NCBI GenBank assembly: GCA_964568075.1
Contig: CAZMOM010000011.1
Location: 1-64,000, forward strand
Origin: MnTg04 sp964568075
Lineage (GTDB): Bacteria; Pseudomonadota; Gammaproteobacteria; Steroidobacterales; MnTg04
DNA length: 64,000 nucleotides
Reading direction: 5' to 3'
Positions 43,002-52,363 of the stretch are shown in pieces (position 1 is the stretch's first letter; the number at the start of each line of letters is the position of its first letter). Under the pieces are notes generated by a model. That model was not told where the DNA came from and ran no database searches. It saw nothing but the letters and a program-made list of their open reading frames with translations. A program made the position numbers and the translations under genes.

Positions 43002-45011
43002 TCAGTCGTCGGACTCTTGCTTTGGCTGCAATTGCATCGGCGGGGGCTGATCCTCGGTCGGTTGTACCGGCTGTGTCGATGGCTGTGGAGTGATCGGTTG
43101 AACCGGCTGCACTGGCTGGGGCTGGGGTGACGGTTGTATGGGCAGCGGGGTTCGGCCCGGTAACGGTCTTGTCGGCGGCCGTGGCTGTCGTTGCCAATCC
43201 GACGGTGGCGGTAGCACGAAGCGCACGGATTGCTGGTCACTCATCGCGCCAGGACCGGCCTCGGCCAGGGTCTGCCCGCCCGGGATGTCATAGCCCATCG
43301 AAATTCCGACACCCGGACCGCACATCAGACCCCAGGCAAAGCCCCAGCTCCCTCCGTTCAGCCGGGCATCGGCATACCTGTTGCCCGAGTAATTCATCTG
43401 GAATTCGTAAGCCGGCTGCGGTTGCGAAAATCTGATGGTATCGATCTGGCCCATCGCCGGGGTTACCTGCTCTTGTCGCAATCGAATGCCCACGTCACCA
43501 TTGATCTGCATCATCACGTCCGGCACCAGTAAAAGCGTAGTCGCCGCGGCTGGTGGAACCTCGACCAGCAAGGCAGAAATAATTTCCTTGAGCGGGATGC
43601 ACAGAGTCAGCAGCCAGCCGTCAGCATGACGCGTATCACGAAAGATACGCCGGCTGGTATCAATCGTGATGGCCATATCCTGGTTGAACACGCCCGCGTC
43701 GCCAGTCTGTGAAAAGGAAACCCCGGTAGGATCGGTGTAGGTCAGGGTCACTCCCGCATTGGTCGCACCCAACCCCTCGGCAGCCTTGATCTGCCCGGTC
43801 AGCACGACAATACGGCGCTCGTATTCGGGGGTCTGTGGCGTCCCCGGCACATATTGAATCTGTGTCGCACCGGGATAATTCAGCTCCAACCCGGTGCTGG
43901 TCACAACCTGCAACCGCAACAGCGAGGTGAATCTTAACTCGGCCTCGCTCATCCGCCAGCCGATCTGCTCCAACACCCAGTCGGCGTCGTGGTTGGTCTG
44001 TTGGAGCAGCCAGCTCGCATTCTTGCCCAAGCGCTGGAATAACCAATTGTTCCCTTGTCCCGCGCGCTGCAATAACCAGTCGGCATCGTGCCCGACCAGC
44101 GTTAGCAGCCAACTCTTTGTTTTACCCGTGTGCGCGAGCAGCCAGTCCGCGTCTTTGCCGAGTTTTTCCCAAAGCCAGGTCCGGTTCCGGCCGGCCTGCG
44201 AGAGCATCCAGTCGGTGTTCCGGCCGGCGGCTCCGAGTAACCAGTCCACGCTCTTGTCCGCCCGGTTCAGCCACCACGCACCGGTCCGGTCAAGCAGGCC
44301 GAGAAGCTTGGAAACGCTGTTTTTGACGGCATCGACGGTGGCGTTGCACCCGCTTTTTGCCATTCCGCTGAGATGGCTGCAGAGTATGCCCTTGACCTGG
44401 CTGGCCACCCATGAGCTGCCCTTGCCTGCCCGGTTCAGCATCCATGAGACATTGTGGCCGGTACGGTCCAGCAGCCAGTCGACATCTTTGTCGAGCTGGC
44501 CGAGCAACCAGTCGGCATCCTTATCCGCCCAGGCGAGGAGCTGGTCGGTGGCCGCGCCGGTACGAGTCAGGAGCCAGTCGCTGCCGTGACCCGCCTGATC
44601 AAGGATCCAGTCGGCATCTTTGCCGAGTTCACCGATCAGCCAGTCCGTGGTCTGACCCGATGCGTTCAGCAGAAACCCGACCGAAACCTGCGAGCGTTCG
44701 AGAAGGAATTCGGTCGTCGTGCCGGTGTTCGCCAGCAGCCAGTCGATGCCATGACCGGACGCCTGCAGCAGGGCGTCGACATCGACACCACTGTCTTGTA
44801 ATACCTGGAACAGATTCGGACTCTGCCACGGCCAGTCAAACCCGACAAAGGACGGATCGCCAATTTGGTAATGGAACTGAAAATTCTGTTGCTGTGTTTG
44901 TGTGTTTTGGGCGTGAGTGACGGCAGGAGCTGCAAGACCGGCCAATACGACAACCGTGGAGACAGCGGCGATTGTGACGACGGATCGGACTCGACTGAGC
45001 AGTTGCGCCAT
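43002..45011 (-). CDS. Secreted protein of tryptophan-rich 11-residue repeats
   Basis: This 669-residue protein has a signal peptide (to THA, residue 34). Residues 67-353 consist of about 23 units of exactly 11 residues with the pattern xDWLLxxxGKD; examples are ADWLLGQLDKD, VDWLLDRTGHN and ADWLLQRAGQG. One 35-residue insert with two Cys (LCSHLSGMAKSGC) breaks the array near 210-243. Residues 355-600 look beta-rich, with a GSWGFAWGLMCGPGVGISMG barrel-like part. The tail is Pro/Gln-rich. An 11-residue period gives a 3-turn helix with one face of Trp/Leu, as in lipid-coating proteins, or a solenoid. I recognise no family. Confidence 0.8.
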   Translation of the reverse strand: MAQLLSRVRSVVTIAAVSTVVVLAGLAAPAVTHAQNTQTQQQNFQFHYQIGDPSFVGFDWPWQSPNLFQVLQDSGVDVDALLQASGHGIDWLLANTGTTTEFLLERSQVSVGFLLNASGQTTDWLIGELGKDADWILDQAGHGSDWLLTRTGAATDQLLAWADKDADWLLGQLDKDVDWLLDRTGHNVSWMLNRAGKGSSWVASQVKGILCSHLSGMAKSGCNATVDAVKNSVSKLLGLLDRTGAWWLNRADKSVDWLLGAAGRNTDWMLSQAGRNRTWLWEKLGKDADWLLAHTGKTKSWLLTLVGHDADWLLQRAGQGNNWLFQRLGKNASWLLQQTNHDADWVLEQIGWRMSEAELRFTSLLRLQVVTSTGLELNYPGATQIQYVPGTPQTPEYERRIVVLTGQIKAAEGLGATNAGVTLTYTDPTGVSFSQTGDAGVFNQDMAITIDTSRRIFRDTRHADGWLLTLCIPLKEIISALLVEVPPAAATTLLLVPDVMMQINGDVGIRLRQEQVTPAMGQIDTIRFSQPQPAYEFQMNYSGNRYADARLNGGSWGFAWGLMCGPGVGISMGYDIPGGQTLAEAGPGAMSDQQSVRFVLPPPSDWQRQPRPPTRPLPGRTPLPIQPSPQPQPVQPVQPITPQPSTQPVQPTEDQPPPMQLQPKQESDD
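43953..44813 (-). repeat. Array of 33-bp coding repeats
   Basis: About 23 degenerate 33-bp units, each encoding xDWLLxxxGxx, are interrupted once at about 44283-44382. Periodicity is exact at 11 codons with no indels within units, which shows selection for repeat register. Confidence 0.8.
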
Positions 45012-45080
45012 GGTCTTACCTCGGTCTGTTGGATCATACTCCTAATTGAATGCAAAAATGAAAACGGGCACAGATTCCGA

Positions 45081-45304
45081 TTACGGTGCCGGTGTTAGCT
45101 TCTAAGGCTTTCACGTGACTTCTTTTCTTGTCGACTCACTACCTGGCAGATAGCCGAATCAACGCGGTCGAAAAGTCACCATTCACTCGGCACCTTGACC
45201 ATAACCGGCATCCGCTGCTGATAGACTTCTGACGGTAATGTCGGAATCGGCAATTCCGAATCAGCGATCCAGCTTGATTGACTAATCAACTTAATACCTG
45301 CACC
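45081..45304. repeat. GGTGCCGG-family element, copy g
   Basis: Left end TTACGGTGCCGGTGTTAGC, right end CAACTTAATACCTGCACC, interior TACCTGGCAGATAGCCGAAT and GCTGATAGACTTCTG. It fills the space between the two divergent secreted-protein genes, so promoters for both must lie in or beside it. Confidence 0.65.
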
Positions 45305-45361
45305 ATTTTCCTTGTCTTGATCGAGGAAATTGAATTCGACCCTTGTACACTTTGCTGAGGT

Positions 45362-46045
45362 GTGAAAATCAAAAAAACTCTAATTCAGCTCGCGCTGGCA
45401 ATACTTCTGCTCTCCACGGGCATTTGCCGCGCTGAGTCCGACGAAGAATTAACTACCAATAAGGCGTTGTTTGATTTTGTGACGGATCAAGCACGTGGTT
45501 TTAACCTTTCATCCGGTGCTTCCCTGACTGGAATTCCATTCATGCAATCTTCCGTACATATCGCTCGCACAGACAATGGTGCGCTGATGGAAACCATTTG
45601 CGCTGTCGTGGTTACCGGTTTAATCGATAACGATAGCCGGGATACGCTTGAACAGGAGTGCACTGGATACTTTCTTCACCTGATCGCAAAAATGAGCCAG
45701 CCGGATCGTACGAGCCCGTTCCGGGCCGCCGGGCGTAATGAGCTTGAATGGCAGTCACGTTATGCGTCCATCGCTTCCGGTGACATGGTATTTGTCCTGA
45801 CAGGCCGGTATCGGTTTCCGATTGGGCACCGATCATGCCGGTTGATCAATAATTGCTGTGCTAGCAGCGGACGGGATTTTCTGTATTCGTGTAGGACGCT
45901 ATCGGCTGAAGAGGAGCAAGCGATGAATAACTGTATTGGGGAGTACTTTTATGTTAGCACGGAACAATACCTGAATTGCCTTCAACATCAGGGTGTAAAG
46001 TTCGGCTGCGAAGATCAGGACGATGGATCGCGCATCTGTTATTGA
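45362..46045 (+). CDS. Secreted cysteine-rich hypothetical protein
   Basis: This 227-residue protein with a GTG start has a signal peptide (LIQLALAILLLSTGICRA). The C-terminal third has eight or more Cys (CRLINNCCASS, YSCRTL, NNCIGEY, NCLQH, GCEDQ, ICY), suggesting disulfides in the periplasm or outside the cell. No family is recognised. The 4-nt spacing from TGAGG to the GTG is short, so the exact start is uncertain. Confidence 0.6.
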   Translation: MKIKKTLIQLALAILLLSTGICRAESDEELTTNKALFDFVTDQARGFNLSSGASLTGIPFMQSSVHIARTDNGALMETICAVVVTGLIDNDSRDTLEQECTGYFLHLIAKMSQPDRTSPFRAAGRNELEWQSRYASIASGDMVFVLTGRYRFPIGHRSCRLINNCCASSGRDFLYSCRTLSAEEEQAMNNCIGEYFYVSTEQYLNCLQHQGVKFGCEDQDDGSRICY

Positions 46046-46241
46046 TCAGCAGCATTGTCGTATCGTTTGGTAAATCTGTCAAGATGAAAGCTATCAGTGA
46101 AGCCGCTTTTGGACGGTCAGAGAAAAATACGTGACCGCCGACTCAAAATGCGCTTCGCGAACTGTATGTTCTCAATAACGTTATAGGCAGTGCCATCGGT
46201 GCCAATCCAGGTTAGATGGTCATGATCAAGGAGAGAATCCC

Positions 46242-46778
46242 ATGAACGAAGAAACCAGTCCGGATACACAATCGCCCGAAGAACCAGTGATATCGGATCA
46301 GCAGATGCAATTGGCCATGAATACGTTGCGATCGGAACAAAACTTGCTCGCTGGCGCACTCGCTGGGTTTGCCGCGGCATTGCTAGGCGCTGGTATCTGG
46401 GCCGTCGTTACGATATTGACGGAGTATCAAATAGGCTGGATGGCCGTGGGCATCGGAATAATGGTCGGATTCTCAGTTCGTTTTGCTGGCAAGGGAATCG
46501 ATCCAACTTTTGGTGTTGCGGGCGCAGCATTGTCGCTAATCGGTTGTGTAATTGGCAACGTCCTGACGATTACATACTTCATTGCCGCTAGCGAAGGAGT
46601 ACCGTTCCTGGAAATTCTCGTGCAACTGAATATGGGAATCACGTTCGAGTTACTGACGTCGACGTTCGAGGTAATGGACGTACTGTTCTACGGGCTTGCT
46701 GTGTACTTCGGTTACAAGTATGCGTTTCGTCAGGTTACGGACGAAGATTTCAATCGTGCCCTTGGAAGGGCCATCTGA
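46242..46778 (+). CDS. Four-helix membrane hypothetical protein
   Basis: This 178-residue protein has an acidic N-terminus and about four hydrophobic segments (LLAGALAGFAAALLGAGIWAV, GIGIMVGFSVRFAG, VAGAALSLIGCVIGNVL, MDVLFYGLAVYFGY). AAGGAGAG lies before the ATG. No domain is recognised. Similar small proteins are widespread and uncharacterised. Confidence 0.65.
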   Translation: MNEETSPDTQSPEEPVISDQQMQLAMNTLRSEQNLLAGALAGFAAALLGAGIWAVVTILTEYQIGWMAVGIGIMVGFSVRFAGKGIDPTFGVAGAALSLIGCVIGNVLTITYFIAASEGVPFLEILVQLNMGITFELLTSTFEVMDVLFYGLAVYFGYKYAFRQVTDEDFNRALGRAI

Positions 46779-46955
46779 AGAATCGCTGCACGCTGATTAA
46801 ATAGCGAACTATTGCTGCGAGCGGTTATGGCTCAGAGAGGAATAAGATGAATCCTGAAATTTGTGCAGGATTTAGGCGAGCGCTCGCCAGGGCGCCGCGA
46901 GAAACTAATCCGGGACGACGCCTGCAAAGATTAAGGCGCCGCTTATGTGGATACA

Positions 46956-47567
46956 TCAGTACAAGAGCAGAATCGAGAAGTAGTGGCTAACGCTACCGGC
47001 GAGTACGAACAGATGCCAGACCCCATGGAACCAGGAATACCGGTGGTCGAGGACGTAGAAGACGATGCCAGAGGTGTAGAAAATTCCACCCGCCAGCAGC
47101 AGGGCAAAACTTGCCGGCGGCAGGGCGGCGACGATCTTGTCCAGAGCGAACACGCAGAGCCAGCCCATGGCCAGGTAGACGATCAGCGGGACCACTCGTC
47201 CCCGGCGCGGCAGAGCGTCCAGGACCATACCGAACACCGCCAACCCCCAGATCGCTCCGAACATCCACCAGCCAAGCGGGCCCTTGAGTGCTACCAATAC
47301 GAGCGGCGTATATGTCCCCGCGATCAGAAGGTAGATAGCCTGGTGGTCCAGCACTCGGAAAACCCTTTTGGCCGGGCCACGCAGACTGTGATAGAGCGTA
47401 GAGAAGAGATAGAGCAGGAACAGAGTAACGCCGTAAACGCTGTAGCTTACGATCTTGCTGGCATCGCCATCCATAGCGGCGAAGGTCACTAGCACAGCGC
47501 CGCCCACGAGCGCCAGCGACGCGCCGACCAGGTGACTGATGCTGTTAAATCGTTCGCCTTCGTACAT
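46956..47567 (-). CDS. Hemolysin III family membrane protein (PAQR-like)
   Basis: This 203-residue protein has seven predicted helices and the family motifs: ERFNSISHLVGA, LFSTLYHSL, VLDHQAIYLLIAGTYTP and the late FHGVWHLFVLAGSVSHY with metal-binding His. Bacterial members (YqfA/TrhA) influence membrane lipid composition and energetics. It lies beside a fatty-acid desaturase on the same strand, which fits a membrane-fluidity role. Confidence 0.88.
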   Translation of the reverse strand: MYEGERFNSISHLVGASLALVGGAVLVTFAAMDGDASKIVSYSVYGVTLFLLYLFSTLYHSLRGPAKRVFRVLDHQAIYLLIAGTYTPLVLVALKGPLGWWMFGAIWGLAVFGMVLDALPRRGRVVPLIVYLAMGWLCVFALDKIVAALPPASFALLLAGGIFYTSGIVFYVLDHRYSWFHGVWHLFVLAGSVSHYFSILLLY

Positions 47568-47627
47568 GACTCAAACGTCAGTCTGGTAAAAAAGCCAAGT
47601 CGGCGTCGATATTACAGCAAGTACCCT

Positions 47628-48773
47628 TCATGCAGTAGCAGGATATTGCTTCAACAGCGTTTTCCAGTCTCGATGCGTGTAATCAAATTGCTTTCGCGCC
47701 TCTGCCAGTTGCCGCCGTGCCGATTTCCGCACCTCTTTCGAGTAATCGACGACCTGGCGTTGCAACATCGATTTGTATTCCCTGGCGGCTTCTTCCCACT
47801 TGACCAGGTTCTGCCTGAGATTGTCGTATTGCGACTGGACAAGCTCGCCTAACTTCAGAAATTCCGTGTTTTTGTCATCCCGTGCAAGCCAATCGGTTAC
47901 CCGCCTGTTTTCGCCAGCCAACCGAGCTGCAAGAATACGGAAATTCGAAACCCGTCTCAAATCCCAGGCCAGGCCTGTTTTTTCCAGGAGCGCAATAGTC
48001 CATTTACTCGGGTCCCATTGGTACCAGCGCACGCCATTGCGATAGTCAGCGGCAAACCGATGGTGAAAGTTATGGTAGCCCTCGCCAAAGGTGAGAAAGG
48101 CAATAAACCAGTTATCTTTCGCCGTTGCGTAAATATCGTAGGTCGATCTGCCAAACATATGGCATATGGAGTTAATAAAGAACGTCAGGTGGTAAACGAC
48201 GGTGAGTCGAAGACAGACGCTCAAGATGAAGGCAGCTAACAGATGACCCGTCAAAGCGCCTAGGACGAGGGGCGTGACGATTCCCGCCCCAATGGCCCAA
48301 AGAAGATAATGCCGATGCTGATGCTTGACCAGCGGATCATTTGCCAGACCCTTTACGTTCTCATAGTCGGTTTCGTGCTTCCAAAATATCAGCCAACCCA
48401 TATGCGCATAGAAAAATCCCTTTTTTATACTATAGGGGTCGAGGTCGGTATCGACATAGCGGTGGTGGTCTATATGCTGTGAAGACCATTGGAGTGCTGA
48501 TTGTTCGAACGCAGCGGCCCCGAAAAAAAGCAGCAGAAAACGAATCACCGCGTTCGTTTTGTAAGTCGCGTGGGCAAAAAGTCGATGGTATCCCGTAGTG
48601 ATACTCATTGGCGTAGCGATAACGAAAAACACGAACAAAGCGATTTCTGAGCCGGTGACACCATACTGATAGATATAAAGAGGAGTACCAATTAATGCCA
48701 CCAAGGTGGTTACGGCGAAGAAAATAATATTGATCCAGTTATTTTTCCGGATCGCGGAAGGTTTTGCTGCCAT
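47628..48773 (-). CDS. Acyl-CoA/acyl-lipid delta-9 desaturase
   Basis: This 381-residue membrane di-iron enzyme has three His boxes: HRLFAH, HIDHHRYVD and GEGYHNFHH. Four membrane helices surround them. It introduces a double bond into saturated acyl chains with O2. The C-terminal 100 residues are a charged helix (RRQLAEARKQFDYTHRDW) beyond the core. A palindromic candidate operator lies upstream near 48830. Confidence 0.9.
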   Translation of the reverse strand: MAAKPSAIRKNNWINIIFFAVTTLVALIGTPLYIYQYGVTGSEIALFVFFVIATPMSITTGYHRLFAHATYKTNAVIRFLLLFFGAAAFEQSALQWSSQHIDHHRYVDTDLDPYSIKKGFFYAHMGWLIFWKHETDYENVKGLANDPLVKHQHRHYLLWAIGAGIVTPLVLGALTGHLLAAFILSVCLRLTVVYHLTFFINSICHMFGRSTYDIYATAKDNWFIAFLTFGEGYHNFHHRFAADYRNGVRWYQWDPSKWTIALLEKTGLAWDLRRVSNFRILAARLAGENRRVTDWLARDDKNTEFLKLGELVQSQYDNLRQNLVKWEEAAREYKSMLQRQVVDYSKEVRKSARRQLAEARKQFDYTHRDWKTLLKQYPATA

Positions 48774-48828
48774 GAGATTGCCCCTGTGAGTTTCAGCTGC
48801 CCAGTATCACTCAACCTGGAATACGCAG

Positions 48829-48850
48829 TATACGTATTTATACGTATCCC
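48829..48850. promoter_or_regulatory. Palindromic operator candidate between desaturase and nirK
   Basis: ATACGTAT-TT-ATACGTAT is a perfect palindrome about 60 bp before the desaturase start and 130 bp before nirK. Desaturase genes are often controlled by TetR-family regulators binding such sites. The regulator is not in the window. Confidence 0.45.
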
Positions 48851-48977
48851 CCGCAGTATGAGTTCTTGTCGGCGGCGACCGGAGAGTTTGCTATCATCCT
48901 CATCGAATTCGGTCAGAATCAATACAATACCCAAATGAAGCATGGGGTCAATCGTCAAAACGACGTGAGGAGGAGCT

Positions 48978-50168
48978 ATGAACCGCCGATCGCACAGGTT
49001 TACCGCGCTGGCACAGGTGTCGGGGATTATTTTGGGTGTACTTGGACTAATCGGCTGTGGGATGGGCCCTCCCGCGGACGCGCCGGGTTGGAAAATTCCG
49101 CCCGATCCTCAAATCGTCAATTTCAAACGGGCGGACGCTGAGGTCGTCACGCAAACCCTGGTCGCACCGCCCTTTCTCCCGGAACACGAGCAAGTGGCAG
49201 ACGGCCCGCCGAGACTCGTCAAGATTCGCATGGACATCGTGGAACGCGAGGTGGAGATCGCGCCTGGCGTGTTCGTCTGGCAGATGGCCTTCGATGACTC
49301 GGTACCGGGCCCGGTACCCGTGGTTCATCAGTATGACTGGGTGGAACTCACCCTGCATAACGGCGCCTCCAAAGAGGCTGGCTTTACGGTCAACGACGGC
49401 TCCGGCCCAAACATGATGATGCACAACGTGGATTTCCACGCCTCTGTCGGCGCTTTGGGTGGCGGCGGATTGACCCAGATCACCCCGGGACAGCAGGTGG
49501 TGCTGACCTGGCGAGCCACGAGACCCGGGTTGTTTGTTTATCACTGCGCACCCGGCGGGGCCATGGTCCCTTATCACGTGGTCACCGGCGGCAACGGGGC
49601 CCTGCTTGTGTTGCCGCGCGAAGGATTGCGCGATGGCTACGGCAAGCCGATTCGCTACGACCGGGTGTTCTACTTTGGTGAGCAGGATTATTATGTACCG
49701 AAAAATCCGGATGGCACCTGGAAGAGATCTAAGAATTTCGCCGATCAGATGGGCGACATGCTGAAGGTCATGGACGGCCTCGTTCCGACCCATGTGGTCT
49801 TCAACGGCAAGACCGGCGCGCTCACCGCGGACATTCGTCTGGAGGCGAAAGTCGGCGAGACGGTGCTGATGCTGCATTCCCAGGCAAACTACCCGTCATG
49901 GCCGCACCTGATCGGCGGACACGGTGATTGGGTCTGGCCGTACGCGAAGTTCAACAACCGCCCTGATGAAGGCCTCGAATCCTGGGACGTTGTTGCGGGC
50001 GGCTCGGCCGCTGCGGTGCACACGTTTAGACAACCGGGTGTGTACGCTTATCTGAATCACAACCTCATCATCGCGTTTGTAAAGGACGCCAAGGCGTTCA
50101 TTCATGTCGAGGGCGAGTGGAACAACGAACTGATGGAACAGACCTCGCCACCAACAACCGTGGAGTAG
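48978..50168 (+). CDS. nirK: Copper nitrite reductase, lipoprotein form, axial Met absent
   Basis: This 396-residue protein has a lipoprotein signal (GVLGLIGC) and two cupredoxin domains. Seen ligands: type 2 His pair in MMMHNVDFHAS and GLFVYHCAPGG, the third type 2 His in HLIGGHGDWVW, catalytic Asp in HNVDFH. Type 1 Cys and His are in YHCAPGG and PYHVV. The usual axial Met, in HVVSGMNGA, is Gly here (HVVTGGNGA). The segment CAPGGAMVPYH is one residue longer than in the classical enzyme. It should reduce nitrite to NO, but the type 1 copper site is altered. A strong GGAGG lies before the ATG. No other denitrification gene is adjacent. Confidence 0.85.
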   Translation: MNRRSHRFTALAQVSGIILGVLGLIGCGMGPPADAPGWKIPPDPQIVNFKRADAEVVTQTLVAPPFLPEHEQVADGPPRLVKIRMDIVEREVEIAPGVFVWQMAFDDSVPGPVPVVHQYDWVELTLHNGASKEAGFTVNDGSGPNMMMHNVDFHASVGALGGGGLTQITPGQQVVLTWRATRPGLFVYHCAPGGAMVPYHVVTGGNGALLVLPREGLRDGYGKPIRYDRVFYFGEQDYYVPKNPDGTWKRSKNFADQMGDMLKVMDGLVPTHVVFNGKTGALTADIRLEAKVGETVLMLHSQANYPSWPHLIGGHGDWVWPYAKFNNRPDEGLESWDVVAGGSAAAVHTFRQPGVYAYLNHNLIIAFVKDAKAFIHVEGEWNNELMEQTSPPTTVE

Positions 50169-50292
50169 ATCACCCCTCGCCCTGGAACGACAAAACAGGA
50201 AAGTCTGACGAACTGGGCCGCCCGCGAGCCTCAGGTGGGGATTCTGAGTCTGAATTTTGAATGTCTTCTTTTCTCCTGGCCGAAAGCGAACG

Positions 50293-52107
50293 TCAATTAC
50301 TTCGGTTCGACACCCTATTATTGGCGACGATCGGCTCATCAAATTGCGGCAGATTCAGCTTTGCGACGATTGCCCGAAAACGGGGCTCATTTCGCAATGG
50401 TTCGACCGCACCCCCATATGCGTTGTCAAGTACGATCCAGGGAAGCCAGTCTGACCGGGCTTCAAAGGCTACTTCCAGCCATCGCAATGCCTCGTCCGTC
50501 TCGCCCATTGCCGAGTAAGTCAACGCCAGGTGCAGCAAGTCGCGCGGCGTGGGATTGTCCGCCAGCGCTTTGGCGATCTCGCGGGCTTCGTCGTGGCGAC
50601 CAGCCATCGCGTAGGTCGGGCCGAGAGACCAGTTGGCCGGCGGGGTCCCCCGATCCATTTTTTCATGTATCTCGATTGCTTTTTCAAACTCGCCCTGAGC
50701 GGTATAAATCTGTCCGAGCCCGTACCGGCAGAACGGGAAACCCGGTGACAAACTCATGCATTCCTCGGCGCCGCTGATTGCCTCTTCCCAGCGCCCTTCG
50801 GTCATATACAACCAGGAGGCAAAAAACGCCCACAGCGGGTCGAGAGGACTTAAGTCTCGCGCTTTTTCGGCCTGGATAAAAGATTCATCGACGCGTCCGA
50901 GTAGCGCCAGCAGATATGCATAGTGAGCACGCACATGATCGAGGCTCGGGCTCAGCTGCAAAGCGCGCCTAAATGACTCATCGGCGGTCCACCAATCCCA
51001 GTCGTAATAAAGCTGCGCCTCGCCAAGAGCCGCCCAGGCCTCCCCCGAATATTCGTCGAGATCCAGCGCCTTGTGTGCCGCCGCCAGTGCTTTTGGAAAA
51101 GCGCCGTGGGTATCGAGACCATGACCGATCGTGTTGTAGCCCAGCGCAAGCCCTGCATAGGCAAGGGGTTCGCGCGGATCGATACCGATGGCATCGTGCA
51201 GATACTGCAATGCCTTCGGTATCGCATCCGGGTCGAGTTGCTTCATAAAAAACATGCCTTTGAGATAAGACTCGTAGACATCCGGATCGATCTGGCGCGT
51301 TCTGGTCAGCCGCGCAACTTCGTCCGGCGTCAAGGTTACCCTGACCTGCTCCGCAATCGTGCGCGCAATCTCGCCCTGCATCGTGAGCATGTCCGTCACG
51401 TCACGTTGGTAATTTTTTGCCCAAAGGTGTTCGTCGGTCGCTGCATTGATCAATTGCACCGTGATACGGACTTGATTACCGGTCCGAAACACCGAGCCTT
51501 CGATGACATTGGCCACGCCGAGTTCTCGCCCAATTTCGGTCATCGATTTTGCCACATCCTTGTAAACGCTTGCCGACGTGCGTGATGTGACATGCAACGC
51601 ACTGATCTGCGATAGATCTGAAATCATTGCGTCATGCAGGCCGTCAACGAAGTACGCCTGATCCGGATCCCCGGTCAGGTTACTCAATGGCAGGACGGCG
51701 ATCGAGTTGGGATGGATTTCGCGGCCGAACGTGCTGACGCCAAAAGGTTGCTCCACCTGGCGAATTTCTCCGACCACGCCGTAGCTTATAGCGACTACTA
51801 TCAGTGCAAGTGCTGAAAGCAGTACGTAGTCGTTTTTGTTCAGACCAAGATCACCGGCCGATTCACCGGATGCCAATGGCGCTGTGCGTACGATTCCCTG
51901 CGAGGTGATCTGATAACGCCAGCCAAAAACCAATGCGATAGGAAATCCCAGAAATGCGCCTATCCAGACATAACGGATGGCATTTTCTGGAATGTCCAGT
52001 CCGGGAAATGCGAGGTCTGCAACCTGGAGAATTATCCACGCCGCAACAATGTAGATCGCCGCGGTCTGGAAAACGCGACGGCGTCGCAGTTCATGAATGA
52101 ATTTCAT
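50293..52107 (-). CDS. Membrane protein with TolB-like and TPR domains
   Basis: This 604-residue protein starts MKFIHELRRRRVFQTAAIYI; the two membrane segments lie at about 15-35 and 50-70, with a third before 130. Residues about 130-270 match the FlgO/TolB N-terminal-like domain (SIAVLPLSNLTGDPDQAYFVDGLHD, VIEGSVFRTGNQVRITVQLI), and the rest are TPR units (EAWAALGEAQLYYDW, PFCRYGLGQIYTAQG). The same module follows the DNA-binding domain in CadC-like and adenylate-cyclase proteins; here it stands alone. The ATG at 52107 was chosen over 52227 because the upstream codons do not fit. Confidence 0.8.
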   Translation of the reverse strand: MKFIHELRRRRVFQTAAIYIVAAWIILQVADLAFPGLDIPENAIRYVWIGAFLGFPIALVFGWRYQITSQGIVRTAPLASGESAGDLGLNKNDYVLLSALALIVVAISYGVVGEIRQVEQPFGVSTFGREIHPNSIAVLPLSNLTGDPDQAYFVDGLHDAMISDLSQISALHVTSRTSASVYKDVAKSMTEIGRELGVANVIEGSVFRTGNQVRITVQLINAATDEHLWAKNYQRDVTDMLTMQGEIARTIAEQVRVTLTPDEVARLTRTRQIDPDVYESYLKGMFFMKQLDPDAIPKALQYLHDAIGIDPREPLAYAGLALGYNTIGHGLDTHGAFPKALAAAHKALDLDEYSGEAWAALGEAQLYYDWDWWTADESFRRALQLSPSLDHVRAHYAYLLALLGRVDESFIQAEKARDLSPLDPLWAFFASWLYMTEGRWEEAISGAEECMSLSPGFPFCRYGLGQIYTAQGEFEKAIEIHEKMDRGTPPANWSLGPTYAMAGRHDEAREIAKALADNPTPRDLLHLALTYSAMGETDEALRWLEVAFEARSDWLPWIVLDNAYGGAVEPLRNEPRFRAIVAKLNLPQFDEPIVANNRVSNRSN

Positions 52108-52363
52108 AAAACCGGCCAGGTCGAAAATCGATATTTTTGAAGAATAGCAGATATACTGACCCTTTGAGGGCTGCGTTGCTCGACTCGGTCGTCGATCGCT
52201 ATATTGCCGAAAAGCTGGCAACACCATAACCAGATCCCGGCTTCACGCGTCGTCGCGCTTGCAATCCGGTTGATTGTTGTGGCCGATCGGCCTGGCGCCA
52301 GGTCGCGCATCTATTTTTGTCTCGGCTATACTCCAGAACAATCAAATCCATACGAGTATCTAC

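Noticed and set aside
43894..44920. Long plus-strand ORFs opposite the repeat protein
   Set aside because: They arise from the 33-bp periodicity of the real gene on the other strand and show low-complexity Ser/Arg/Pro content.
46947..47492. Plus-strand 181-codon ORF
   Set aside because: It is antisense to the clearly recognisable hemolysin III gene.
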